Source of the DNA: Deltaproteobacteria bacterium
GTDB lineage: Bacteria > Bdellovibrionota_B > Oligoflexia > Oligoflexales > CAIYRB01
Direction: 5' to 3'
NCBI GenBank assembly: GCA_016874735.1
Contig: VGTI01000023.1
Span: forward strand, 1 to 55,727
Length of the DNA: 55,727 nucleotides
The notes under the pieces: model-generated
What the model was told of the DNA's origin: nothing
Databases searched by the model: none
Seen by the model: only the letters and a program-made list of their open reading frames with translations
Program-made: the position numbers and the translations under genes
Part shown: positions 7,944 through 16,463 of the stretch, one piece after another
Position numbering within the stretch: position 1 is the first letter of the stretch
Layout of the letters: the number at the start of each line of letters is the position of its first letter

Positions 7944-8912
7944 ATGACCCTCACGCAGATCGAATATGCCATTGCCGTGGCCAAATTCCTAAGTTTTCAA
8001 AAGGCTGCGCAAGCCTGCCATGTCGCTCAGCCTAGCCTGAGTACACAAGTCAAAAAACTTGAGGACCAACTCGGGGTCAAACTCTTTCAGAGATCCACCA
8101 ATACCGGAGTCACCGTCACCGAGGTGGGCCTGCGCGCAATTGAGCAAATGCAGGTGATCGTGAATGAGGCGAATCGACTAGAGGGCATCTGCTCCGATCA
8201 CAATGTGCAGTTAAGTGGAGTCGTCCGTCTCGGGATCGTGCCGACGGTGAGTCCTTATCTGATTCCGTTATTTTGGTCGGCATTTCGCAAGCAGTATCCC
8301 CACGTGAAGCTGGAACTCCACGAAGAGCCCACCAAGAGACTTATGGAGGGTCTAAGAGCGGGGCGCGTTGACATCACGATCATGTCGCCGCCTAAAGATG
8401 CTCCCGACTTCGTGATCGAGAAGCTGCTCTATTACGAGCCGTTCGTGCTCTATGCTAGCCCCGATCACCCCCTACTTGCGACGACTGAGGTAAAAAGCCC
8501 CGTCCTCGCCAAGCACGACCTCATCACTATCGATGAAGCCCATTGCATGAGGGAGCAAGTCCTCGCCGCATGCGGCAAGTTAGACAATCCAAATGACAGT
8601 GGGGTGCTCCGCAACGGCGGTATCCCTGCCCTAATCTCATTGGTCGATGCCGAGAGCAGTTACACCCTTATTCCTAAACTAGCTGAGTCTATACTTAGTC
8701 CCGACCAGCGACGGCGCGGAGTGAGACCCGTCGTAGCTAAAACACCGTATCGTCGTATCAGTATCGTTTATAACCGCAACCAGGTACGCAAGCGCTTAAT
8801 GGAGGCCCTTTTTCAGTGCATTCGGTCCTGCAAATTGCCAGATTCCGTCTCCTTGTCAGCGCCTAAAGGCAACGTGCATGAACCGTCGTTAGACCATTTT
8901 CAGCAAGTGTAG
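7944..8912 (+). CDS. oxyR: OxyR-type LysR-family peroxide regulator
   Basis: A 322-residue LysR regulator, slightly longer than E. coli OxyR (305). The N-terminal winged HTH (about 1-60) holds SFQKAAQACHVAQPSLSTQVKKLE. The effector domain contains the redox switch region DEAHCMREQVLAAC, with Cys201 and Cys210 nine residues apart exactly as Cys199 and Cys208 in E. coli OxyR. It is therefore expected to form an intramolecular disulfide with H2O2 and to control antioxidant genes. An OxyR-like inverted repeat sits directly upstream, and a probable catalase remnant lies head-on downstream. The last 30 residues are an extra tail. Confidence 0.9.
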   Translation: MTLTQIEYAIAVAKFLSFQKAAQACHVAQPSLSTQVKKLEDQLGVKLFQRSTNTGVTVTEVGLRAIEQMQVIVNEANRLEGICSDHNVQLSGVVRLGIVPTVSPYLIPLFWSAFRKQYPHVKLELHEEPTKRLMEGLRAGRVDITIMSPPKDAPDFVIEKLLYYEPFVLYASPDHPLLATTEVKSPVLAKHDLITIDEAHCMREQVLAACGKLDNPNDSGVLRNGGIPALISLVDAESSYTLIPKLAESILSPDQRRRGVRPVVAKTPYRRISIVYNRNQVRKRLMEALFQCIRSCKLPDSVSLSAPKGNVHEPSLDHFQQV

Positions 8913-9165
8913 CTAGTTGGTTCCATTTTAGAGCAACGGACTCCGTGCCAACGTTCCGTCGGCTAAGAGCATCTAATTCAGCCTCAAGCCGATAACCCAA
9001 ATCAAGGCTTGCGCAGCTAAGTTGTTGGATCATGCAGGTCTGGACAGAATGCTGCGCTTCACTCAGACCTCTCGCGATGTTTACAACTAAATTAGCGCGC
9101 CCCTCATCACTCAGCTCACGGTAAAAAATATCCCACCTGCGTGTGAATATCTCTAGCCGAGCCAT
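8863..9165 (-). pseudogene. Catalase C-terminal remnant
   Basis: The minus-strand frame reads FYRELSDEGRANLVVNIARG and continues with a helical stretch ending DLGYRLEAELDAL. This matches the catalase-related C-terminal domain pattern (lyr-x-LS-x-E-x-R-x-x-Lv-x-NIA ... a-x-DpdlGrRv). The heme domain is missing. Upstream (9166-9322) the frame changes: another minus-strand frame runs into ARDIHTQ at the place where the catalase D-(D/Y)-x-Q motif would be, which points to a frameshift. The remnant faces oxyR and overlaps its end, suggesting an ancestral oxyR-catalase pair that lost the enzyme. Family assignment is by eye. Confidence 0.55.
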
Positions 9166-9352
9166 AGGCGCTCGGGGCTGTATTCACAACTTCCACCGCT
9201 GATTCAAAGACGATCTGACCAACTTTCAGTATCGATATCTCGTCGGATCTAACGCGGTACTTGCGATCACTGGTATCTGAGGAGGCACCATTAAGCTGCA
9301 TCACTGGCGCGACCAGAGCCATGAGACGCCACGAGCCGGAACTGGTACCCTC

Positions 9353-9757
9353 TTGGTGCGATATATAACCTTATTTAACCGCTACGGGAGGCAAGCTCCG
9401 TCGCCCCTCGAGACCACTCAAAGTTTGGTAGGTACGACATGGAGTCAAAAAGGTACATCAGAGGCATTTTTTGAAATCAACCGTAGTTCCGTAGAAGGAT
9501 CCGATGGCTGCAACGGATTTGGACAAATCGAAGAGAATGAAGGAGAAGCATATTTCATTTTCGCCCCTGATGGGACAATCAAGCAGAATGCGCAAATCGT
9601 TTATGATATGATGCTGTGCGATCCTTGGCCTCAAGGCTTGTCGTCTTACCCATCGTCGTGCTGGAAGTCCTATCGGCTTTACGGCGGTAAACTATCGATC
9701 ACCACTGCTGACGGAACAATTCACACGTTTACACAGCGGTATTCATCGCCCAAGTGA
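9353..9757 (+). CDS. META/HslJ-like domain protein, possibly N-terminally truncated
   Basis: About 134 residues from a TTG at 9353. After LVGTTWSQKG the motif GSDGCNGFG and a later CxxxWP-x(n)-CW pair fit the META/HslJ beta-barrel domain, often found in exported lipoproteins and linked to stress or antibiotic tolerance. No signal peptide or lipobox is visible and no clear Shine-Dalgarno precedes the start. The frame is open back to 9281, so the true N-terminus may be lost through decay. It lies in a stretch with other broken genes. Confidence 0.5.
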   Translation: MVRYITLFNRYGRQAPSPLETTQSLVGTTWSQKGTSEAFFEINRSSVEGSDGCNGFGQIEENEGEAYFIFAPDGTIKQNAQIVYDMMLCDPWPQGLSSYPSSCWKSYRLYGGKLSITTADGTIHTFTQRYSSPK

Positions 9758-9946
9758 GCTTTAGTCCCACTTCCGGTGCTGCGACTAAACTTTAAACCCC
9801 AAAATTAGCAGCGATCATCCTAGCTCCTACTGATAGACACTAACCATGAGTTCATAGGCCGATCGATGGCTCGTAAACAAAGCGTGATCACGAAGTAAAT
9901 GCTAAACATCAAAATATGAATAAAACCGGCATGAGGGGATTTCATC

Positions 9947-10060
9947 ATGTTTACTGAATTTCGCGGTATCACCAATTCTAGCTACTTTGCAGGATCATGC
10001 GGCGGAGCGCCATTGGCTGCAGTGAAGCGATACATAGAGGGGCAAAACACGCCAGGGTAG
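9947..10060 (+). pseudogene. IS200/IS605-family transposase TnpA, C-terminal fragment
   Basis: A 37-residue open frame with SSYFAGSCGGAPLAAVKRYI followed by EGQNTP and a stop. This is the familiar end of IS200/IS605 Y1 transposases (S-x-SYF-x-x-x-GGAPL-x-x-(I/V)-x-x-YIE-x-Q). The HUH motif and catalytic tyrosine are absent, so it cannot function. A good Shine-Dalgarno-like AGGGGATTT precedes the ATG, probably by chance. A perfect hairpin at 10093-10134 follows after 32 nt, where the right end of such an element would be expected. Confidence 0.6.
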
Positions 10061-10092
10061 ACTCGCGAGCTACTGCGTGCTCGCTCGGGCGT

Positions 10093-10134
10093 GTGCCTTA
10101 TATCTCCGCCGTGAACGGCGGAGATATAAGGCAC
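10093..10134. repeat. Perfect 20-bp inverted repeat with 2-nt loop
   Basis: The left arm 10093-10112 (GTGCCTTATATCTCCGCCGT) is perfectly complementary to 10115-10134, separated only by GA. The resulting 42-bp near-palindrome could extrude as a cruciform or form a very stable hairpin in RNA. Placed just after an IS200/IS605 transposase remnant, it may be the subterminal hairpin of that element or a fusion of two ends. No T-tract follows. Confidence 0.6.
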
Positions 10135-10138
10135 GTAG

Positions 10139-10264
10139 AATAAAGTTCTGGCTTGGATTGAGTCGGTAAGACGTGAGCCGAGCGCTAAGGTCATCGACGC
10201 CCACGATGGGAGTTACGTTGGAACGCCCCATTCCCATGGACACGGTCATAGTCATAGCCACTAG
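10139..10264 (+). other. Short open frame with His-rich end (possible gene remnant)
   Basis: From 10139 a frame reads VLAWIESVRREPSAKVIDAH and ends in a run of alternating His with Ser or Gly (HSHGHGHSHSH) before a TAG at 10262. Such tails occur on metal-handling proteins. There is no start codon with a ribosome site, so I read it as the end of a decayed gene. Beyond it, GCCTCTGC and GCAGAGGC (10281-10323), enclosing CCCTT/AAGGG, make a branched hairpin next to the end of the minus-strand peptidase gene and could terminate it. Confidence 0.35.
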
Positions 10265-10332
10265 GGACTGATTGAAGGTGCCTCTGCCGTGGACACCCTT
10301 AAAGTAAGGGCGGAGCAGAGGCTCATCGGTGT

Positions 10333-11667
10333 CTAGAAAGTCGTAAGTACCGCTACAGCGCGCGCAACTAAACGCGTCATCCGCGTTAAGTAGTCCGCAT
10401 TGATCCGTTTAAACTGGTCACAGCTGCGGTGATAACAGGGGTTACCGTCCCCGCCAAAGAAGTTTTCCGACACCACGACGGCTGGGATTCCTGCGCGCCA
10501 AAAGCTCGCGTGATCACTGCGGTTGGTGCAAGCACGCTCAGGTCGCAGGCGCAATTCAACATCAGAGGCGGCAATACGTCGAAAAACCTGGGCTAACCTA
10601 TCAGACTCGTTTTCCGCGCAATCAATGACATGAAATGCACCGTCCTCGCGCGACTGATAGGCAAGCATCTCGAGATTGATCGCACCGACTATCTGGGAGA
10701 GCTCACCACGAGAACGAAGTGCGGAAACGTAAGCTTTTGATCCCACGAGCCCAATTTCTTCCTCGTCAAACGCCACCACGCGTAGCGTTACCTTGAGTGG
10801 TAGATCCTTGAGGGCCTTAGCAATGGCAAGTGCAGCGACCGTTCCTGAGGCGTTATCATCAGCTCCTGCATTACCGACGGAATCTAAGTGAGATGACAGT
10901 ATAAGCACCCGCCCCGGATCTTCACCTACGCGTTCTGCCACAAAGTTGGCACTGCCGGTGAAACTGAGACCTGCGTAACTCTCCTCGCGAACCGTATAGC
11001 CAAGAGCCTCATACTCCTGTCTCAACCAGTCACGAGCGTACTGCTTCATTTCGCCTTGGCGGCGTTCGCGAATCAACACCTCGCGTCCAGCGATCTCCGC
11101 TTTTTGCTCACCCGCTAAGGTGCGTAGTCGATCGAGCAGATAGACCTGGTCAATGTCCACCTTGGGAACTTGCAAATCCAAATCACTCGGTCCCGCGGCG
11201 ATAAACTTCGATACATGACCTAGCCCATCACTAGGAGGGGACTCCTGCTCTCTCTCCGCCACGACCTCACCGTAGACGGTTGGCTGATCGTCAATGAGAT
11301 GTAGGTCGGCGTTATGGGGTAGTGATAGGACGGCAAAGTTACCAAAGCGCCTCAGCTCCCCTTTTAGCTTATTGGAACTATCTTTCTGCACTTCAGCTAC
11401 AACTAATTGCTCTCCATCATTAGGGAACAGGATAGCAGTAGCTACGGCTGCTGAGACTGGATTTTTGGTGGCAACAAAATGATAGGAATCATCAGCGAGC
11501 CGATTCAGATACCTATGCACAGCCCCCTTTTTAACCAGCGAAAAATAGACCCCTTGGCTCGTATCACCGGCTAGGCCTCGGTCGCCGAGGGCAAAAGTTA
11601 GGCCCCATAGGCTCGATGCCAAAGCACTGCCAATAAGAAGTGACCTTAATAGCCGTACGCGCATCAT
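10333..11667 (-). CDS. Exported M28-family zinc aminopeptidase
   Basis: A 444-residue protein with an N-terminal signal segment (LLRSLLIGSALASSLWGLTFA). The C-terminal two thirds are an M28 peptidase: a His in ILSSHLDSVG, the bridging Asp in GADDNASG, the catalytic Glu pair in VAFDEEEIGL, and the late zinc His in CYHRSCD. All expected ligands are present, so activity is likely. Known relatives release N-terminal amino acids outside the cytoplasm. The N-terminal 150 residues have no recognised domain. A hairpin lies just beyond the stop. It is read in the same direction as the cyclase pair but 70 nt after it. Confidence 0.85.
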   Translation of the reverse strand: MMRVRLLRSLLIGSALASSLWGLTFALGDRGLAGDTSQGVYFSLVKKGAVHRYLNRLADDSYHFVATKNPVSAAVATAILFPNDGEQLVVAEVQKDSSNKLKGELRRFGNFAVLSLPHNADLHLIDDQPTVYGEVVAEREQESPPSDGLGHVSKFIAAGPSDLDLQVPKVDIDQVYLLDRLRTLAGEQKAEIAGREVLIRERRQGEMKQYARDWLRQEYEALGYTVREESYAGLSFTGSANFVAERVGEDPGRVLILSSHLDSVGNAGADDNASGTVAALAIAKALKDLPLKVTLRVVAFDEEEIGLVGSKAYVSALRSRGELSQIVGAINLEMLAYQSREDGAFHVIDCAENESDRLAQVFRRIAASDVELRLRPERACTNRSDHASFWRAGIPAVVVSENFFGGDGNPCYHRSCDQFKRINADYLTRMTRLVARAVAVLTTF

Positions 11668-11737
11668 CCTAAGTCCTCACATCTGAGTTTAGATTGCTAC
11701 GACGACCATACATGATTTCGCGGCAAAAACGAAGATC

Positions 11738-14005
11738 TTAAGCGATATCTCGCATGGGATCCAAGGCCCCATTCACCTCGTTAAGGGCCCCAAACCTGCC
11801 CTTTAGTATGTCATAGATAAAGCCACGTTGAGCTTTATTACCGCCGAATAATTTAAGACCATGCTCAAATCCGCTACCCACGGCCTTGCCCCAACGCACC
11901 TCTACGCTCAGGTTATCGAGCAACTTATCCGCTAGGGCTTTGTTCACATCGGGGTCACTGGTAACAACCTTGACTGGGATGACTGACCTTTGCCCAAACA
12001 GATCCGCACCCCCGACACGGAACCCAAAAAGTGACAAATCTTTAACGACAAAAGTCCCGTACGGACTCTCGAGTCGCACAGCGCCCGACTCCTTAACATC
12101 GACGATTTGATCAAAGGACATGACCCCAATCTGATCCAAGTAACGCCGCTCCACTTCGAACAGAATCTCGTGACGATCGAAAAACGGGTCGTACTCGCAG
12201 GCCCTTACGAGCCCTGTCTGGTGCTTAACGGCAATCGCGATATCAGAAAATCCGGCATCGCTGACCCCGATCCGCTCGAGCTGGTCGCGACACTCTGTAC
12301 TAACGATTATCTTAAACGGTGTGCACGCCGTTTCAAGCCGTCTGGCGAAGTTAACACCGGACCCTACCATGGTGAAATCAATGCGCGCCTCGCCACCGAT
12401 GTTACCGACGCTCACGGAAGCACAATGAATCCCTATGCGTACAGGCATGATTCGATTTGCATTTTTACCGGCCATCGCGCCTCTAGCCTCAGAGACTGTC
12501 ATCTCTTGAATCCGGATTCCAGCGCGGAAGGCATTCATGACGCTTTCCGTCAGTGGCAACCCCCCCTCGGTCCCAAAAAAGCAAAGGAGCCCGTCGCCCA
12601 ATGCCCGATCGATAGACCCACCGAATCCCGCGACAACCGCTGAAATCTCGCGCATTCTGTCGGCTAGCTCCGTGAAGGCACGACGCGACGGCAATGGTGT
12701 CGCCATTTGCGAAAACGACACAATATCGATAAACATGACACACACTTCTGTTGACTCACTGATAGCACCGTGGTGCCTGATAATCTTGCGGCGCTCTGCT
12801 TCCACTTCTCGGAGCCGCACGGCCAACAGCGTCGAGAAAAAACAACTAAGTCCCACACTAGCCAAAAGGTAGGTGTTATTTGTGTAGACATCACCACCAA
12901 TGACGCCAAACAATGAGGCACACGACACCAGCCAAGATGCTAAGTACCCCGAATTCAATACCGCCCATTCCATGGCGCGAATATGGCGCAAGTAACGGCG
13001 CATCTGTAGCTGTCTAAAAAATAAAAGCGCTGTCCCAGTTGCGATGGTAAACACAGAGCCAACCTGAGGGGCCAAAAAGGGAATCGCTAACCCCACACCG
13101 AGAAGACTGCCGTAGATCATTACATTGCCACGTTTGATGCGTCGATGATTACGTGCAAATCTGCAATAATCGTTCTGAAAAAGCACTAGGAGGCTGCAGG
13201 CGCAAAGAAATAGATACTGTATACCGAGTGAGAATCCCACCAAACTACGACCAAGTCTGGGCCAAAGAGTCGCCATAGTGCCCGTAAGGAACAGAGCCTC
13301 CGCACTGATCACAAAGAGGAATGCACCGTAACTAAAAAAAACACGCTGCCGCGTCACTAAAAACAGAAATATATTGTAGACACCCATACCAAAAGCGCAC
13401 CCAATCAGGATACCAACGATGATATTAGTAGCTGTAGTATTGGCTTCAAATTCAGCCTCATCAGTCACGGTCAACGTTGATGGCAATGACCCTTTTGCCA
13501 CTGTCTTGACATACAAAGTCCGCATCGAAGTTGGCGACGATGTAAACCGAAAACCATCTATCAACGGTCTGTACTTTGGACCTAGGTGGCGACCGTATCC
13601 AGATTGCCTAGAATCTATGACCTGCCCACCTTCCACCAGAAAATAGTCAATCTTTTCAAGAAAAACATCTGGTACCACGGCACGCAGCTTCGCCACCAAT
13701 ATACCGGTTGGTTTTATTTTCAGCCGACTCCAACGGTATTCATATGCTATTTTTGTATGACGTAAAGACGATTGATCTTGAGAATTCCACAGTCTCTCGT
13801 CGAGGTTTATGATTGCCTCAATGCCTGGATCATGCGCCCCGCTAACATACTGGTCAAAAGGTGCTGAGCTCTCTAGGCCTCGCGGCATGATTGCTCCGAC
13901 TAAAATAATCACGACCACCGAAAAAATCGGGATATTAACAAGCAAGCTACGCTTTAGAAAACGCTTCTTAAATTTTGAAATTGCTTCATATTGTATAATT
14001 TTCAT
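11738..14005 (-). CDS. 7TMR-DISM membrane class III nucleotide cyclase with PilZ-like tail (complete site)
   Basis: A 755-residue protein: one N-terminal helix, a periplasmic DISMED2-like sensor (about 45-190), seven membrane helices (about 190-400), a class III cyclase domain (about 418-600) and a PilZ-like domain (about 650-745). The metal aspartates are in FIDIVSF (about 427) and LGDG (about 471). The transition-state Asn and Arg are kept in GSGVNFARR (about 552 and 556). The base-selecting Lys is Arg (DRALGD), and its partner is Thr (DFTMVG). The PilZ-like part has KDLSLFGFRV but no clear RxxxR for c-di-GMP. Its ATG overlaps the stop of the partner cyclase (ATGA), so the two are translationally coupled. 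Confidence 0.85.
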   Translation of the reverse strand: MKIIQYEAISKFKKRFLKRSLLVNIPIFSVVVIILVGAIMPRGLESSAPFDQYVSGAHDPGIEAIINLDERLWNSQDQSSLRHTKIAYEYRWSRLKIKPTGILVAKLRAVVPDVFLEKIDYFLVEGGQVIDSRQSGYGRHLGPKYRPLIDGFRFTSSPTSMRTLYVKTVAKGSLPSTLTVTDEAEFEANTTATNIIVGILIGCAFGMGVYNIFLFLVTRQRVFFSYGAFLFVISAEALFLTGTMATLWPRLGRSLVGFSLGIQYLFLCACSLLVLFQNDYCRFARNHRRIKRGNVMIYGSLLGVGLAIPFLAPQVGSVFTIATGTALLFFRQLQMRRYLRHIRAMEWAVLNSGYLASWLVSCASLFGVIGGDVYTNNTYLLASVGLSCFFSTLLAVRLREVEAERRKIIRHHGAISESTEVCVMFIDIVSFSQMATPLPSRRAFTELADRMREISAVVAGFGGSIDRALGDGLLCFFGTEGGLPLTESVMNAFRAGIRIQEMTVSEARGAMAGKNANRIMPVRIGIHCASVSVGNIGGEARIDFTMVGSGVNFARRLETACTPFKIIVSTECRDQLERIGVSDAGFSDIAIAVKHQTGLVRACEYDPFFDRHEILFEVERRYLDQIGVMSFDQIVDVKESGAVRLESPYGTFVVKDLSLFGFRVGGADLFGQRSVIPVKVVTSDPDVNKALADKLLDNLSVEVRWGKAVGSGFEHGLKLFGGNKAQRGFIYDILKGRFGALNEVNGALDPMRDIA

Positions 14006-16308
14006 GAGGCCATCTCCATCGCCGCAAGCGACACTGGCACCACACTAGTGGCCTTGACGAGGATATCATTAAGCAGTTTAAGCTGATGATCATTCGCCCC
14101 AAGCACCTTCATCCCATGCAAGAAATCTTTGCCGTCACGCCGACTCCACCGCACCTCTACCGTGATATCACGCATGAACATGTCGTTAAGCACAGCATCT
14201 AAATCGGGTACATTTGTTTCAACCCTGAGTTCGACTATAGATTTTTGCGCTAAGAACATATTACCGACGCACTGGAATCCACCGGGCGAAAAATCGATGA
14301 CTTTGAAGGCTCCACTGGGCCCGAAGAGAGCGATTTTAGGCTGACCATCAGGACGCACTCGATCCTGACGCTGGCTACTGCTTAGGCGATTGCGATACAT
14401 TTTCGTGGCCATATTAAGCGCTTCAGGGTCCTGGACAAAAGGGTTAGCCTCGTAACCCCTCACTAAGTCTGACTTGTGCTTAACCGAGAACATAATAGAC
14501 TGAAATGCTTCACTATCAACACCCTCTGCAATGAGGCTCTGACGCGACGACTCACTGATCATGATCTTAAATGGTGCACAAGCGGTCTCAAGCTGGCCAG
14601 CAAAACTAACGCCTGACCCTACCATAGTAAAGTCCACCAACTTATCACTTCCGATATTGCCTATCGTCACTTGATCCGTGTGGATCCCTATCCGTACAGG
14701 CAGTGGAAAGTCATCGGCGTCTAGTCCGTAACGTTCGTAAATGGCCAGCGCCGATGCCACTGTGTCCTGCTGAATTTTTGCGGCTGCATTATAAGCATCG
14801 ACGACATGACGGTTATTTTTGCTCCCTGCGCCACCGCCAAAAAAGCAGATGATCCCATCACCAACCGATCGATCGACCGTCCCACCAAATGAGTGAATCA
14901 CTTTTGTCATCTCATCTAATCGCCTGGTCAACTTGTTTAAAACGGCACCGGAATCGAGTGCATCAGCAATTTGCGCAAATGACACGATATCGATAAACAT
15001 GATTGATACGTTTACATCAGCGGCATTTCTACGGTCACGAAACTCTTCACGTAAAATGGCATTTAGGCGGCTTTTAGGACCATGCGACCTAATGGTCTCT
15101 TGTGCCGAAAGGTTTCCGCTATGCAATTCGCGCACCCTAGCTGCTACGGAAACAGAAAAGAAAAGACCGGCCCATATCATACCTAAAACATACATCCTAT
15201 CGACATGGATATTAGACTTTATATATCCCGACCAAGCTGCAAAGCTGATGATTCCAGCGAAAGCAGCGCCGCGGACCGCAATGTTATAGTAGTAAGATGA
15301 CTGTAGATTACTGCGAAAAATTTTGAAGGCACTGTATTGAAACACCGTAATAAAAAGAAACACAACAGCTACCACAATCATGACCGATAACGGCAGAATT
15401 GGCGCAGCCAAGACGACCGCCATCGCGCCTATGCGGGCAAAGGTCAGGATCTGGTCCGACAACGGCAGGTCGGATCTCCGCTCCATCAAGCGACTGGCAA
15501 ACATCGTCTGCGTAATGATTGCCACCAACACTAAATCCGCCAAGAGCCGAATCATCGTGTCAAATTTTATTGCGATGGATGGCCAAATCGTATGAAAGCA
15601 ACCAGTGCCGATAAGAGCAAAAAGAATGACCGATAGCTGGAATATTGAATTATAAACATAGGATTTATAGCGCAGTGAAAGGTAAAGACATGCGTTAAAG
15701 AGCAATAACCCAATTGCTGAACCGATAAGGATCGCTGTGATTAACTCGCGAATCCGGTGATAGCGATCGAATGTACTGCGACTCAAGACGGTCAAAGGAG
15801 TCACCAAAAATCCGCGCGTAGAAATCCGAACAAACAGAGTGATTTCCTTGTCACGGTATCCATGGAAGGCGAATGTGTATGCTAGCCCCTTAGTTTGGAA
15901 CTCTCCGTCACTAGCGTCGAGTCCTTGCGATGACCATTTGACCAGATGTCCGTCCCGCATGACGTAAAAGTCAACGTTCCGTAACGCATAAAACTCAACA
16001 TCAGCCACGTACTCTGGTGGCGACTCTTCGGTGGTCGCTGGGATTTTGATCCTAAACCAAGCGGTCCTGTCGGAAAAATTGTCAAGAGGGATCGCATGGA
16101 GGGTTTTGGGCTCCCAATCAGAGCTAGGCAATTGATCGACATCGTATACATTAAGGTCACTTAAGCCTTCATTGAGAATCTCGACTTTAAATAGCGATCG
16201 CGGCGCCGCCGGGATTGCCTTTAAGATGGGCACTAGCAGCAGAAAAAACGGAATTGCCGCCCATGCTTTTAGCGTTTTGAGTAGAAATTGTTTAGTTGCG
16301 AGAGTCAC
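14002..16308 (-). CDS. 7TMR-DISM membrane cyclase homologue with PilZ-like tail, degenerate site
   Basis: A 768-residue paralogue of its neighbour with the same order: signal/helix, periplasmic DISMED2-like domain, seven helices, class III cyclase domain (about 430-615) and PilZ-like domain. Both metal aspartates remain (FIDIVSF, about 440; VGDG, about 484). The transition-state pair is lost: the motif reads GSGVSFAGQLE, so the Asn is Ser (about 568) and the Arg is Gln (about 572). Alone it should not cyclise nucleotides well, but paired with the downstream protein it could supply the metal site. It is the first gene of the pair, with an inverted repeat just upstream of its start. Confidence 0.85.
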   Translation of the reverse strand: MTLATKQFLLKTLKAWAAIPFFLLLVPILKAIPAAPRSLFKVEILNEGLSDLNVYDVDQLPSSDWEPKTLHAIPLDNFSDRTAWFRIKIPATTEESPPEYVADVEFYALRNVDFYVMRDGHLVKWSSQGLDASDGEFQTKGLAYTFAFHGYRDKEITLFVRISTRGFLVTPLTVLSRSTFDRYHRIRELITAILIGSAIGLLLFNACLYLSLRYKSYVYNSIFQLSVILFALIGTGCFHTIWPSIAIKFDTMIRLLADLVLVAIITQTMFASRLMERRSDLPLSDQILTFARIGAMAVVLAAPILPLSVMIVVAVVFLFITVFQYSAFKIFRSNLQSSYYYNIAVRGAAFAGIISFAAWSGYIKSNIHVDRMYVLGMIWAGLFFSVSVAARVRELHSGNLSAQETIRSHGPKSRLNAILREEFRDRRNAADVNVSIMFIDIVSFAQIADALDSGAVLNKLTRRLDEMTKVIHSFGGTVDRSVGDGIICFFGGGAGSKNNRHVVDAYNAAAKIQQDTVASALAIYERYGLDADDFPLPVRIGIHTDQVTIGNIGSDKLVDFTMVGSGVSFAGQLETACAPFKIMISESSRQSLIAEGVDSEAFQSIMFSVKHKSDLVRGYEANPFVQDPEALNMATKMYRNRLSSSQRQDRVRPDGQPKIALFGPSGAFKVIDFSPGGFQCVGNMFLAQKSIVELRVETNVPDLDAVLNDMFMRDITVEVRWSRRDGKDFLHGMKVLGANDHQLKLLNDILVKATSVVPVSLAAMEMAS

Positions 16309-16321
16309 CGGGCAGAGCCTT

Positions 16322-16351
16322 TTAGTATACGTAAGATAACCCGCATACTAA
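16322..16351. promoter_or_regulatory. Inverted repeat upstream of the first cyclase pair
   Basis: TTAGTATACG (16322-16331) and CGCATACTAA (16342-16351) are inverted repeats with one mismatch and a 10-nt spacer, 13 nt upstream of the start at 16308. Arm length and one-turn spacing fit a dimeric regulator. The regulator is unknown. Confidence 0.4.
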
Positions 16352-16463
16352 TCGGGAAAAGACGTCGCAAAGTTTAAGGTAGCTAATTCCGATTTTTTGA
16401 AGGAATGACAAAATCCAAGAAAATAAGCCGTATTATCTGAGGGCTTTTAAAAATGGGAAAGTA

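Noticed and set aside
12107-12643. 178-codon plus-strand ORF
   Set aside because: It is antisense to the cyclase domain at 11738-14005 and has no independent protein pattern.
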